Source: Cheiracanthium punctorium (taxonomy: Eukaryota; Arthropoda; Arachnida; Araneae; Cheiracanthiidae). Taken from it: a stretch of DNA of 64,000 nt. The notes under the pieces are model-generated. The model was not told where the DNA came from, made no database searches, and worked only from the letters and a program-made list of their open reading frames with translations. A program made the translations under genes and the position numbers. Positions within the stretch are counted from its first letter, which is position 1. Every line of letters begins with the position of its first letter. Below, one piece after another: positions 12,404 through 24,000 of this stretch. The DNA lies in the NCBI GenBank assembly GCA_038373885.1, contig JAWZYV010013530.1, positions 558,001 to 622,000 on the forward strand. The letters are read 5' to 3'.

Positions 12404-12848
12404 ATTATTTCAAATTTTCGACATATATATCATGTACGGGGGAATAAGGTATTCCCAAATAAAAAATTTTAACTAATTAATCCGCCGTATTAAATAATGT
12501 TTTATATGTTTTTAGCACAATAAAGTTAATTCATTTGCAAAGACATTTAGCAACATCACAACATAAAAATGATACACTAAAGTTATTGTGTTAATATTTC
12601 TGATACTCCTCAGTCAATCTCATGCTAATATCAAAGATATTTATTCTTGGGTAAGAAATGGAGCTGCCTTATCTGGTAAACGAATAGTTTGTTCTTGTCT
12701 TCCTAATAGAGAGCTAAAATTTTCTCAGTTCTTTATGTTAAATTATATTTAATGTTAAATTTTAAAAAATAATAAAAATAAACCTTACGAAGAAAGAAAA
12801 ATATAAAAAAAAATGTAAATGCCAAATTGTTTCATACATTTTGTTTTA

Positions 12849-15800
12849 CAGTAGGGGACCCGAAATCCGGAATGCTCGGGATCGGACTCATTCTGGATTT
12901 CGGAATTTTCCGGATTTTGAGATACCGGCTGCGAACTTTACCGATTTCCGGAAGTCTTCCGAGGTAAGCTGTAGCATAGGCCCTTCCGCGTTTTAGCATC
13001 TATTATGACGTTAATATTAACTGAAACTCTATTAAATAAAAACTTTAAAAATATGCACCTGATTATATATCTCTGATTTAAAAAAAAAAAAAAAGAATGA
13101 ATGAATAATACAGTATGTTAAAAATTAAGTAAAATCCGTTAAAAAATTCAAAAGCTATGTTATCGAGCCAAGCAAGGATTATTTCAGACTGATTTGACGA
13201 TTGCTGCAACTAAATTGGCTGAAAATATGCAACTTGTATAAAATTAAAATTTTACTTAACGTTTTTTCATACATAGTTTCCGATTAAAATAACTCATCCT
13301 ACATCGCAATTCAGCGGGCTACGGAAGGATGGATAGAGCAATTGCGCAATTTTCGGATCAACTGCCGCCTTTCCTCGGCCCTTTGATCTGCCTAGCAATT
13401 TATTATGCAACCCAACCTTTCTTCACACATCCGCAGTTCTTTGAGAAGGGGGGGAGGGGAACAGTCATTAAGCAGACCAAATCCCGTTCATCTTTGTTTA
13501 CATTTAACAGACTAGATGAATCAGCAACACTTGAAGCTGTGCACCTGTGTGTGTGTGTGTGTGTGTGTGCGTAAAGGATACATATTTTTCTCCCCATTAA
13601 AGCAAGTCATTCTATAATAGCATAGATATATTTACATTACGAGAAATCGGAAATTACCGCTCAAGATCAAACAGTAATGCAATTCTTATTTATTAAACAT
13701 ACAAATAAATAAAAATCAATGAGCATACCTTTATAGTTTATTTATTTAAATAAATCTGTTAGTTTTAATTGCTTCATTTTATCTCGTTTTTCTTTTTGTA
13801 ATACTTCTTCAATTTTATACAAAGTTACAATATGCTCTTCAGCAATAAAATTCTTTTTTTCTAAAACATTAATCAAGTCTCTGCTCATTTTCATGCATGC
13901 ATCTATAGAGACGTTAGTGTGTTGTCCTTTTCAGAATCATCTGAACTATTTTCGCTGTCATGAGCATTATTTTCTGGTTTTTCCAGCACTAAATCTATAA
14001 TTTCTTCATCCGTAAGCTGGTGGACAGCCGGAGCATGTACCTCAGCCTGTAATAATTCTTGAATGCATTCTTCGTCGATAAATTCTTTAGATACGCTGTC
14101 CTTTGCATAACCTTACTAAATCAGAAATTAAGATTTTCTGAAGAAACACTAAATCCCCCAAAATCAGCATCGTTGTCTTCATCAAAAAAGATGCTCTGGG
14201 GCCATATTTTGTGCCGTGAGTGCACAATAATCTCACTTTTGAGGGACTTCCATGCATCGGCTGTTTTCCAGATCGCATCTTTAATTGTAAATGCAGTTTG
14301 CAACTCCAAGATATTCAAGCCATTGTTGCAGGCATTCAACATGTGCTTTAAAATTCGGTTTTGTAAGCACATTTTAGAGCTCTCAACACGCCTTGATCTA
14401 GAGGTTGAATAACTGACGTGCAGTTGGGCAGAAGATAATACACAAAGACATTGTCTTTGCGTTTTATACCAGATGCTGTATGTGCTGTACAATTGTCTAA
14501 CAGCAATACAATCTTGCAGTCATCTAGAAGTCCTACTTTTTTGCAGTGGGACCGAGCTTCTTTCATGAAAACATTTTCGAACCAATTTTTTAAAATGTCG
14601 GCTGTCATCCACGCTCTTCTATTGTGTTGATAGTGAACAGGATACACTTTAACATTTTTCAGTGCACGTGGTCGTTTGCTTTTTCCAATAACAAGCAACT
14701 TGCTTTTATGGGCTCCTGCAGCATTCGCACAAGCAAGCACCGTTATGCGTTCCTTCAAGTCCTTAAATCCAGAAATTGAACTTTCTCCTGCGAACACATA
14801 CGTTTTATGGGGAATATAACGCCAAAACAGCACAGTCTCATCCACATTAAAAATTTGTTCTGGGCTCAGATTTTCAGATGAAACCATTTCGGTGAATTCT
14901 TCTGCAAAGTTTTCTGCTGCTTCCAAATCTGCCGAATTTTGTTCCCCGCATACTTTCACCAACTTCAGTCCATGACGAATTTTAAATTTACTGTACCATC
15001 CAGTACTGTAGTCACATGGTACAGTGATATGCAATTGTTTGTGGAACATTTTAGCCTGGGTAATAATCGTAGCACGATCCAGGGGAAATTTCTCGCTTCT
15101 TCGTTGTCGTATCCATTCGATTAACACTTTATCTATGTCAGGACACTTAGATGTATGATGTATGCAGAGTCTTCCGCTTTGCTATTAATTCCGGGCGGTC
15201 ACTTCCCGCAAACATCTTTAATAATTTATCTTTCTGATTTTTTTATGTCGTAGACTGTGGGCATTCCAATTCCGTATTCCTGGCATAAAGATTTCATACT
15301 AGTACCGTTATCTAGTTTGCGTAATAAATTCACTTTATCAGAAATGCTTAAAGACACGTGCTTCCGCTTTGGCGCCATTCTGTAAACTATCGTCAACAGG
15401 ACTGGAAACTAGTACTAGACTAATCGTATGTCTAGTCTGTCCAGTTCAGTTCAGTTCTACAATTCTTATTGACACTCAGCATTACCATATTTTCACAAAA
15501 GTTTCCCTCCAAGAACAAAAATTTCCCTTTGTTTACAGATAACCATGGACTGGACATCCCTTTACTTCAAATCCTGCCCACCTGTAATAATATTTTTGGG
15601 GATATTTGTCCAGCAGGATTGCAGAACTATCCAATAAAAGCAGACTGGTGTTTTTCTGGAAATGCTTTCAACAGCAACTCGCTGATCGCAAAGCAAAGAA
15701 AGGCATAAGTAGATGTGATCGATCATTCTCCTCGTACGCACCCACACCCTCCTTTCCCTGCACTTCGCGGCGATCGACAAAATTCTTCCCAATTTAACAT

Positions 15801-15984
15801 GTTTCCTTATTTTTACATATATTCAATTGAAAACGGTCTTTCAAAGAAGAAAATGAGGAATAAAAAGGAAAATAATATCCATTTATTTATGCTTATAGGG
15901 AGGGGGGAAAATGCGAGGGGGGGGGGAAATTGCAGAAAAAAAAGTTCTGGATTTTGGGTCTTCCAGATTTCGGGTCCCCTACTG
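12849..15984 (-). mobile_element. Tigger/pogo-family DNA transposon with both ends, decayed
   Basis: Left end cagtaggggacccgaaatc and right end gatttcgggtcccctactg are perfect inverted copies, flanked by TA (12847-12848, 15985-15986). 3136 bp. The transposase inside is frameshifted in several places. A TG microsatellite (about 13548-13569) and further short repeats lie in the 3' part. Confidence 0.92.
13750..15378 (-). pseudogene. Tigger-like transposase, frameshifted
   Basis: Reading from 15378: a psq/CENP-B-type DNA-binding start (MAPKRKHVSLSISDKVNLLR, then MKSLCQEYGIGMPTVYDIKK) that breaks at about 15230. The main block 14348-15127 carries the second HTH half and the DDE core: D96 (FNVDETV), D211 (LLLDNCTAHT) and D244 (QPLDQG), i.e. 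DD32D. A shift near 14350 moves to another frame (LKHMLNACNNG, KDAIWKTADAWKS). A last segment near 13760-13900 reads TLYKIEEVLQKEKR. The catalytic residues survive but the frame does not, so no active protein is expected. Confidence 0.88.
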
Positions 15985-16002
15985 TATTTATTTATTTTTA
16001 TT

Positions 16003-16828
16003 ACTTTCCGAACATGTACCATGTAAGGAAAGTATTGTAATCATGAAAAAATTCGACTTCGAGATTTTGGTGTTTTTACACGTTTTGAGGGCTTCTGAAT
16101 CCATTTATGCTATTTTTACGAGATGATGTGTGTGTGTGTGTGTGTGTGTGGGTGTATGTTTGTGTGTATGTGAGTGAATACAATAGCTCCTGAAAGGAGC
16201 ATTCGATTGAGCTCAAATTGGATAGATATGTCATAAACCACCGTCGCAAGACCGGTATTGATTTTGGTGTGTATAGGACTTATAGTTTTTCTACAGGGCT
16301 ACAACAAAGATTTCTTTTACAGGATGGCCTATGGGGGGAATTTCTTGAAAGTGCGCTAGCGTTTAAACGGTAGATTCGATTGAGCTCAAATTGGGTATAT
16401 ATGTTATAAAACAATGTCGCAAGACCGGTATTGATTTTAGTGTGTATAAGACTTATAGTTCTCCTACAGGGCTACGACAAAGATTTCTTTTACATTCTGG
16501 CCTATGGGGGGAAATTCTTGAAAGTGCGCTAGCGTTTAAACGGTAGATTCGATTGAGCTGAAATTGGGTATATATGTTATAAATCACCATCTTAAGACCG
16601 GTATTGATTTTGGTGTGTATAAGACTTATAGTTTTTCTACAGGGCTACGACAAAAATTTCTTTTATATTATGGCATAATGGCATATGGGGAGAAATTCTT
16701 GAAAGTGCGCAAGCGTTTAAACGGTGCATTCTATTGAGTTTCAATTTGGTATATATGTTTGAATTATTCATCGATTAAAATTTATTTAAATGCTTGGTAA
16801 CGATCTTAATCGTAAGTGTTCGGAAAGT
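16003..16828. mobile_element. Repeat with actttccgaaca ends and an internal tandem array
   Basis: Opens actttccgaacatg and closes with the complement tgttcggaaagt. Inside are a GT microsatellite (about 16126-16152) and a tandem array. Very similar sequence starts at 30689 and part of it recurs at 32270-32520, so this is an interspersed family. No open frame and no clear target duplication. Confidence 0.7.
16186..16760 (+). repeat. Tandem array, ~173-181-bp unit, about three copies
   Basis: Each unit contains ttcgattgagctcaaattgg, gcaagaccggtattgatttt and cttgaaagtgcgc. Successive gtgcgc landmarks lie at 16351, 16524 and 16705, giving spacings of 173 and 181 bp. Confidence 0.85.
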
Positions 16829-17794
16829 CGAGTGGAGTCACTCCAGATTTTTTTTTAAATAATAAGCCTGAGAGTTCATATATCCTTGGTTTATATGTTA
16901 AGATTTAATACAGTATACTCTTGATTATCAGTGAACAGATTATTTGGTTAGTAGATCAACCATTATTATTCCAAATTGTTTTAAAAAATCTTGTTTTGTT
17001 CAGCTGAAGTGCACAGAAGTCAAATCAAACGCTTGGTGAAGAATATTCTTTAAATGTTCAAGAAAATTATAACAATATTCTTGGACAAGCAAAAGAATTC
17101 AAAGGTTTTAAAAATCTAGATTGGTTTCAAAGTGATGCATGTGAGTCTGGCTTCCAGCATTTTTCCTTTGTATTTAACTAACATTTTAAATATTTTTCTT
17201 TATATTTTTATCAACTTTTTATACATACCACTACTTTTAACTGGTTAAATACATGCATAGTCATTATCAGTGTGTGTTCTAAGGGAAATTTCATCAAGAA
17301 ATTTGACATAAATATTTATTTTTCAAAAACCATTTTTTTTTTTTTTTTTTTTTTAATTTTAAGAATAAGAAGGTATTTCTCAAAGATTTATATATGTACA
17401 CAAATTTCATTATTTTTTAGATTTTGAAACACAATACCTTAAAAATACAAAAAAATTGTATTTGAGTACAAAAAATTGCATATTCTAATATTATTATTCT
17501 TTTGAGAAGTAAAAAAAAAAAAAAAAAAAAAAAATCAAAGATTTTTCTATTGATTGATTTTCACATGGAACAAACAGATCTGATTATCCCATGAAACAAT
17601 CTATGAACTCGGCATACTACGTTCCTAGGAAAGAATAACAGAATATGAAGACAAATATCCTCCAATTTCCATTCTCTTACAGTTGTTTTGATTTAGCTTG
17701 CTAACCAATGACTAAAACTAGAGGAAAAAACATTTCAGTCTTGACAAAAAACACTGAAAATAACTGGTGTTTAAAACATAAAATTAAAAAACTG
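16829..17794. other. AT-rich non-coding stretch
   Basis: Long T-run near 17333-17355 and A-run near 17511-17534; no coding signal seen. Confidence 0.4.
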
Positions 17795-18215
17795 CAAAAT
17801 AACACCATAAAAGAAACTTAAACGGCCATACAGCTGTTTCGATCAAAAAGTTTTTTTATCTTCATCAGTGGCAATCATTTGTAGACTAGAAGTCTGGAAC
17901 TGGGAACTGAAATTAAAGTAAACAGAAAACACAAGCGACATACAAGTTGCCGAATGGAGGAAGCAAAAAAGGAAGAAACCCACACATGCAAAGCACAAGA
18001 CAAAGGCCAGGGAAAAGAGAGTAAATAAAAAATATAATATTGAAAAATAAATAGAATATAGGGAAAATAAACAACTAAAAGTGGGTGGGGGAGGGAAATG
18101 GTGCAAAAAAGAACCATGATAAAGAACAATTAACACAACAACAAAAGAATAGCAACCACAACAAAACAAAATAAATAAAAAATACCTTTATATAAATGTA
18201 TAAACAGGACAACAT
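17795..18215 (-). mobile_element. ~420-bp interspersed unit carrying a hammerhead-like motif (copy 1)
   Basis: Its reverse complement aligns along its whole length with 19848-20275, from gttgtcctgtttata through a pyrimidine-rich middle to gtttcttttatggtgtt. Both copies have an A-run immediately before their 5' end in the sense direction. The motif at 17825-17872 lies near the 3' end. Size and ribozyme content recall animal retrozymes or Penelope terminal repeats; the class is an inference. Confidence 0.65.
17825..17872 (-). ncRNA. Hammerhead ribozyme-like motif (type I, minimal stem III)
   Basis: On the minus strand: stem I strand gcca, core CTGATGA (17862-17868), a stem II hairpin of gat/atc plus A/T pairs, GAAAC (17836-17840), the palindrome acagctgt as a 3-bp stem III, the cleavage triplet gta, then tggc, which pairs with gcca to close stem I. 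All conserved core bases are present in order. One extra A sits between the core and stem II. The inverted copy near 20190 has core mutations, so it should be dead. Confidence 0.6.
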
Positions 18216-18789
18216 TTTTTTTTCCTTTTCAAATCGTTCACATTGTTGTAATTCTAATCATCATTTTCCATTTTCTGATGCTAAGATCTTGTGCACACCT
18301 TAGTCTTTGTCCCATTTTGATTTTTTGAAAGGTTTTCCATTACCCAGCACTTGAAGCATCTTGTGAACAATGGTTCTTCCATTCTTTCACTCATTCTATT
18401 TGGAAGTAATTGTTGTAAGGTTCTTTCATTTTGCTTTCGCCCCCTCCCCCTTCTTTTTCTCCCTTCTCCATTTATTTTATTTTTATTATTTTTTTTATTG
18501 TTATTTATTTATTTATAGATATTCTGTGCATTTACTTATTTTCTTTATATATATATATATTTTTTTTTTTTTCCTTGATGTCCTGTTTATGTATCTCTCT
18601 ATTCTAAAAAAAAGTTAACGGCCGCTTCAAGAGCTTGTTGGACTATCTTCTCCTAAACAGTGGGGATTTGAATTTCGAGAAACATGTCTACAGATTCGGA
18701 AAATTCCAAGGAACCTGATAAGCTGACTTAAATTTCAAAAACTGGATTCTTTTAGAAAGTAGTAATAAAAAACTGAAAAATAAAACATA

Positions 18790-19290
18790 ATGGTGCCAGA
18801 TTTGGCATAAAATCATTCATTCCTTTGCAACAAAGCAATTCCAAGTATGCAGAATTGTGTGAAATTGACACACATGAAGTAGAATGACACCCATTTTATG
18901 CCAAATTAAAAAGTATATGAAATAAATAACTCAAAGTGTGTTACACAAAGTTGACAATTTTCAAATAGTAAGTTCGCTTAGACAACAGGAGTTTAGAATT
19001 AGTGATGATTCATTTGTCCAAAACAGAATAACTAATTGTAACCGATTTTGAAAGCGCCATCTTGACATTAGGTGTGATGTGGCAAAATGGTATCTTTCCA
19101 AGCAGGGTGAATCTAAACCGCGAGTTCAAAAATGTTAGAACCCAATATCTTGAAAATGAAAAATAATTAAAATGCAGATTATTTTAATGCCGGTTCAGTC
19201 CAGCTGGAGTATTTGCTACCAATAGAAAAATTTGGTGGTGTTAACTATGTCATTGTAGCAGTTATAGTACACTTTGGATATCTGCCAGCG
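18790..19290. repeat. Interspersed repeat, inverted relative to 59650-60180
   Basis: Shares ttaattatttttcatt, aatctgcattttaa and gttaacaccacc-type segments with the reverse complement of 59650-60180. Divergent, non-coding. Confidence 0.6.
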
Positions 19291-19724
19291 CGGCGAGATA
19301 ATATAATTCGTGGTGCTAAATAAGCCAATCTGCAAAGGATTATGTATATGAAAATATGGATAGCAGTTTTCCGGGAACCTTAAATGAGCAGTAATTATAG
19401 GTTGTGAGCATGTGTAAATCGCCAAATAAGGAAAAGTCGCCATTGGTGGCAAGCTATCCTAGCTGTTCCATAGCTTTTATCAAAGAAAACATATGAAGTA
19501 CTGTTTTCTTAGAGCTAATTATTAACTATACATATACGTAAGTTGCCAAATGATGAAAATTTGCCATAATTGGCTAATACGCAAGGTGTTCCATGGGTTT
19601 CACATAATTAAAAATAGTGCAAAGTTTAGATTTTTATGTTCCAAGCAACATGCAAGAACTTCTACCAAGCAATGTGTAGCTTGGTAACATTCTATCTGAT
19701 CCAACCTTTGGGTTTTGTTTGCCA

Positions 19725-19830
19725 AAATTATGCCTTTTTTACGAATAAGCCTTATTAGGGGCCGAATGCCTCATACGAAAAGCAAGCATAGCGAGTCTAG
19801 GGGCCTTGGTCCCTAATTAAAAAAAAAAAA
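19725..19830. repeat. Repeat shared in inverted orientation with 54595-54710
   Basis: aataagccttattaggggcc here corresponds to the reverse complement of ggcccctaataaggcttatt near 54670. It is followed by an A-run. Confidence 0.6.
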
Positions 19831-19847
19831 AAAAAAAAAAAAGTTGT

Positions 19848-20275
19848 CCTGTTTATATACTTATATAAAGATGTTATCTATTTATTTATTTTGTTTTGTT
19901 GTGGTTGCTGTTCTTTTGTTGTTCTGTTTATTGTTCTTTTACATGCTCTTTTTTGTGCCTTTTCCTCTCCTTTTTATTTGTTTATTTTTCTTATATTCTA
20001 TTTATTTTTCTATATTTTATTTTTTATCTACTCTCTTCCCCCCCCCTTTCTCTTGTGTTTTCTAGTTTTTTTTTCCTTTTTTAATTACTCAGTTTGGCAA
20101 ATTGTTTGTGTTTATTCCTTGTGTTTTCTTTTTATTTTCTTTTCAGTTTCCTATTCCAGGCTTCCAGTCTGCAGATGATTACCATGAATGAAGATCAAAA
20201 ATTTTTTTATCAAAACAGCTATATGGGCATTCAAGTTTCTTTTACGGTGTTATTTTACAAAGATTTTTTATTTTT
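19848..20275 (+). mobile_element. ~420-bp unit, copy 2, ribozyme motif degenerate
   Basis: Same unit as 17795-18215 in opposite orientation. The motif region reads ccatgaatgaagatc...atcaaaacagc, losing both CTGATGA and GAAAC. Open frames across it only reflect the pyrimidine-rich composition. Confidence 0.65.
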
Positions 20276-20981
20276 AGACTAGCTTTATGCCAGATCACTT
20301 TTCAAGACATGAGACAACTAACTTCACATCTGCAGTGATTGCTCATAAACACCTGCAGCTGATTCTTAAATACCTGCACACAGTCTTTATTTTCCTTCTT
20401 TTTCCTTTAAGGCAGTTCATAAATGCCTTTATCACTAATTTATATTCTTCAAAAAAAAGTTTTTAGTTCAATCCCTTTACTCAAACCTTCTTTTAATTAA
20501 TGTACCAGATGCTTTTTCTATTTGTGCTGCATAACTTATTTTATAACTAGTACATATCTTGTACTTATAAATTATCATGAAAATAAAGTTATTTTTCAAT
20601 CTCATTTTCTATCATACTGATTACATTTATCATTCAATTATAATACTTGCTTAGATGGCTCAGATGATACTTTCTGATTTGTCACACTACTATTAAAAAT
20701 TTCCAACACATTATCTCTTTCAGCATTTAAATCTATGCTAAATACTCTTATCCAAGCGTAAAACAGATAACACTCTTAAGTATTAAACTGAAAAGTTACC
20801 AGTTCTTAATTTAAACCTCATTTTTTTTTAAAACTATCAATATAACATTTTAATTGTAAAAATTACATAAATACTTGCTAGTCAAATAAAAATATTTCTA
20901 GTTCCACATGAACAATAAATACAATAATATCAAAGCATGATGACATTTATTTTACTTTTCAATCAGAAAGCCAATATTTAC

Positions 20982-21071
20982 CTTAGCTTCTAATTTATCA
21001 TTTAGTGTCTTCAACTCATTTCGTTCTTTTTCAACTTTATCAAGTTTAGCTTTTATCAGATCTAGTTCTTC
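20982..21071 (-). CDS. MYO18A: Myosin XVIII exon 19 (start of coiled-coil tail)
   Basis: 30 codons: [20 protein letters not shown] then [10 protein letters not shown], a heptad-like Glu/Lys/Leu sequence. tttag acceptor, gtaaat donor. The family continues for several hundred coiled-coil residues, but nothing matching is visible between 1 and 20981. Confidence 0.88.
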
Positions 21072-24000
21072 CTAAACATGGGGAAAAATAATAATATTAA
21101 TAAAGTAATAAAAGTGAATTTCAAAACCAAAACATAAAAAAACTTCATCATAAAATTAAGCCAATATGACAAATAATAAAAATCTACAAAAATATAATAA
21201 CTTACTGTTTTTAACCTCAATTCCTCTTCTGTTCGGTGCACATCTAACAAAGGTAATACTTTGACATATAGTCGCCACCATGGCCAACTTTTAATAGCAA
21301 GAAATTTTCTTACATTCCTCTGAATGCATCGAATAGCCATGTCTTGAACCTGTAAAAACAAAGTATTCATCAACTGTTTACATTTAAATAAAACATGAAT
21401 ATAACAAAACCCATGAATTGCGAAACTATTAGCAAATTCTCACTTTGAAAATTGATTACTTTTCATTTATTGCAGGGGATCAATGCAGATAATCAATAAA
21501 TGTGTGAAACTTTAAATATAATTTACTAAAGTAACTCAATTTATTAAAAATACAATGAAAGACTACCTATTTTGCTTACATTGCTACATCATGTCAGTTC
21601 TAATTCAATAAAACAGGAGAATAAAGGAAGGGGAAGGCATTACTTCCTTTAAGGAGGACCAAGGGAATTAACACATTAGTTACAGCTTCATGTAACAATA
21701 ACATTCTGTTACTAAAATCCACAAATTTAAATTGTAATTGTGTAAAAAAGTTTTACTGTTAATTGGTAAAAAGTTTTACACTTTTTAAAATCTATTCAGA
21801 ATAAGTTCAAATTGCTATGAAACTGAGATAATTTTGGTACTGAGTTAAAACTGAGATAATTTTACATTTATCATCAACAAATGAGAAAGAACTTCTATAA
21901 TCAGCTTAAAGTAATCAAAGTTTTATTTATTAAAAACTGATGAGTCAATATTTAATAAATCAAACTACAAGAATATGTGCAATAAATATTTAACATAACA
22001 ATTTCATTACTGTATAATTATATGGGAATAGCTCCAAAACGATGGGAAATAAATTAAATTACTTTTAATTTATAGTTAAATATAAGAAACCCCTTTTCAG
22101 TACTGTTTTTGAGCACTTTCAGCACACTTATTACATAGCCCTCTTCATGCAGGAACTGTCTGCTCTTTGTTCTTTTTATAAGAACATTTGCCACCCCCTC
22201 ATCTATTTGTGCATGTGCGACGTCATTTACAGTCTTGTGATGAGTTAAAATTTCAGTTGTCTCTCTCTTATAACTGTAATGTCTGCTTTTGTAATCAGGC
22301 AGCTTTATTGTTTCTAAAATGTATTGAGGTGGGGATATTTTGGACTAAATGTGAAAGAGCAGTGCTAGGTTTTACGAATTTTAAGTCATTTTCATGTTCT
22401 TTCTTCTGATCTTTGATTTTAACCCCCCCCCCCCTCCTTCTCAATAGATTTTAAAAATATAAGAAACTGGCTAATCACAAATAGACATTATAAGAAGGCA
22501 ATCACAAGAGAGGCACAAAATTACCACAAGAAAGGCAATCAAGGGTGTAAATGATGCTGCACATGTGCAAATAGAGACGACGGGTGGCGAAAGTTTTTAC
22601 GAAAGGAACAAAGAAAGTACCAACATGAATAAAGCCATGTAATATGTGTGCCAAAAGTGCTTGAAAATGGTACAGAGAGGTGTTTTTTATATCTAACTAT
22701 GGACTGCATTCATAAAACTATTAGAAATAACATACTTTTAATTTATTTATCTTTGAACGAGCCAAATAACCACGGCAGTGAGCTTGAAATGATGTAATAA
22801 CTCCATTAAGTTTCTGATCCCTCTTCAATTCCAATACAGCAAGACTTCCTGATCTTAAAAATATCTGAAAAATAAAAAACATTTGTTTCAGTTAAAAGAA
22901 ATCCTTTAATTTCCTATGAATTCTCAAAAATGACTTAATACATTAGAGAATTACTGATTGGTGAGCCACTTCAAACTGTTAATCATAGAATTAACTTTTT
23001 AAATGGCCTTTTTGCCCTATGTATTTCTGCCGTATGATATTATAATCTTCAGCAGTATGAGATTATAATCTTCAGCATGTGTCTTTTATGATCTAGTGTA
23101 AGCAAGAAGTCAAATAAGAAAATGACTTTCTTATATTGTATCCCATTCTTTGTTTTTGTTTATTTCTCTTTTTATAAAGTTGTCTGCCATGGGAAACTTA
23201 AAAAAGAAAAAAAAACCTTTTAAATGAAACATCAATTATGTGTTTCATCCAAATGTTCATTTTACATTATTATTTTTAAATACTAAGTATTACTGATTAC
23301 AGAGAAATTTTTATACGGGGAATATTAGTTTAAAGTGTTGGCGTTTTCTCTAAGACATTTTTAACTTAAAATAGATTTTCAAGTCAATAGACAATATGAA
23401 GTACGGCTATTCTGGATTTTTTCCAAAACAAAATAGCAGCAACATCACCAGTTAACCTTCTAATTATTAAAAATTACTTGTATTTGGGAAATTTCAAGCA
23501 ATTTTCATTCCACGATAGTGTCTCAATAACAGGACTAGTGGAAACAGTGCTAAATAAAAAATTTAGCTCTGTTTCCTTGAATATCTAAAGCATGCTCATT
23601 ATTATGTATACAAAAACATTTACTATTTTTCATGTCTTTAGAAACTGACTTCAATGCTAAAAGCATTGGTAATAATGACACATATTTATTTTCAGTGCAA
23701 AAATAATTAATTAAACTTGTGCTCCAAAAAATCATTGCCAAAAAATAAAACACAGATAAACAGATTCTGCATACTTGACTTAGACCCATGCGATAGCTTG
23801 TCTTCTCTATGTCAATATGTTCGAGTAAACTTTCCACTGCTTGCCTTTCATCATAAACAGGAGAAGGTGTTCTATGTTCCGATGGAGCCAAGATTTCAAA
23901 CCGACGTCTAAATTCAGAGTACATGATATTTTCAGGAAAACCTAGTAATTAAAATAGAGAAAAAATTAGTGATCAAGTTTGTGTTATCAGGGCGACCACC

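Larger units (their letters stand above)
11400..12478 (-). mobile_element. Penelope-like retroelement, 5'-truncated, with perfect 56-bp inverted ends
   Basis: Encodes a Penelope-type protein C-terminus (11501-12403), bounded by identical 56-bp inverted repeats at 11400-11455 and 12423-12478 that include ttgggaataccttattcccc. Inverted terminal copies and 5' truncation are familiar in Penelope-like elements. Perfect arms imply a recent event. The sequence just inside the left arm holds a ribozyme-like motif. Confidence 0.88.
18216..19847. other. Spacer between the two inverted ~420-bp units; contains other repeats
   Basis: Includes a pyrimidine-rich block (18420-18570), a partial third start (tgtcctgtttatgtatc near 18580), a repeat at 18790-19290 shared with 59650-60180, and one at 19725-19830 shared with 54595-54710. 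No gene. Confidence 0.5.

Noticed and set aside
14059..14412. Plus-strand ORF of 117 aa
   Set aside because: Antisense shadow of the Tigger transposase.
18370..18618. Open frames rich in Phe/Leu that look like membrane segments (also 17843-18169 and 19844-20178)
   Set aside because: They come from pyrimidine-rich repeat sequence; no codon structure and several frames are open at once.
21938..21970. CTGATGAGTC, a classic hammerhead-looking string on the plus strand
   Set aside because: No GAAA partner and no stem II within reach; it is followed by plain AT-rich intron.
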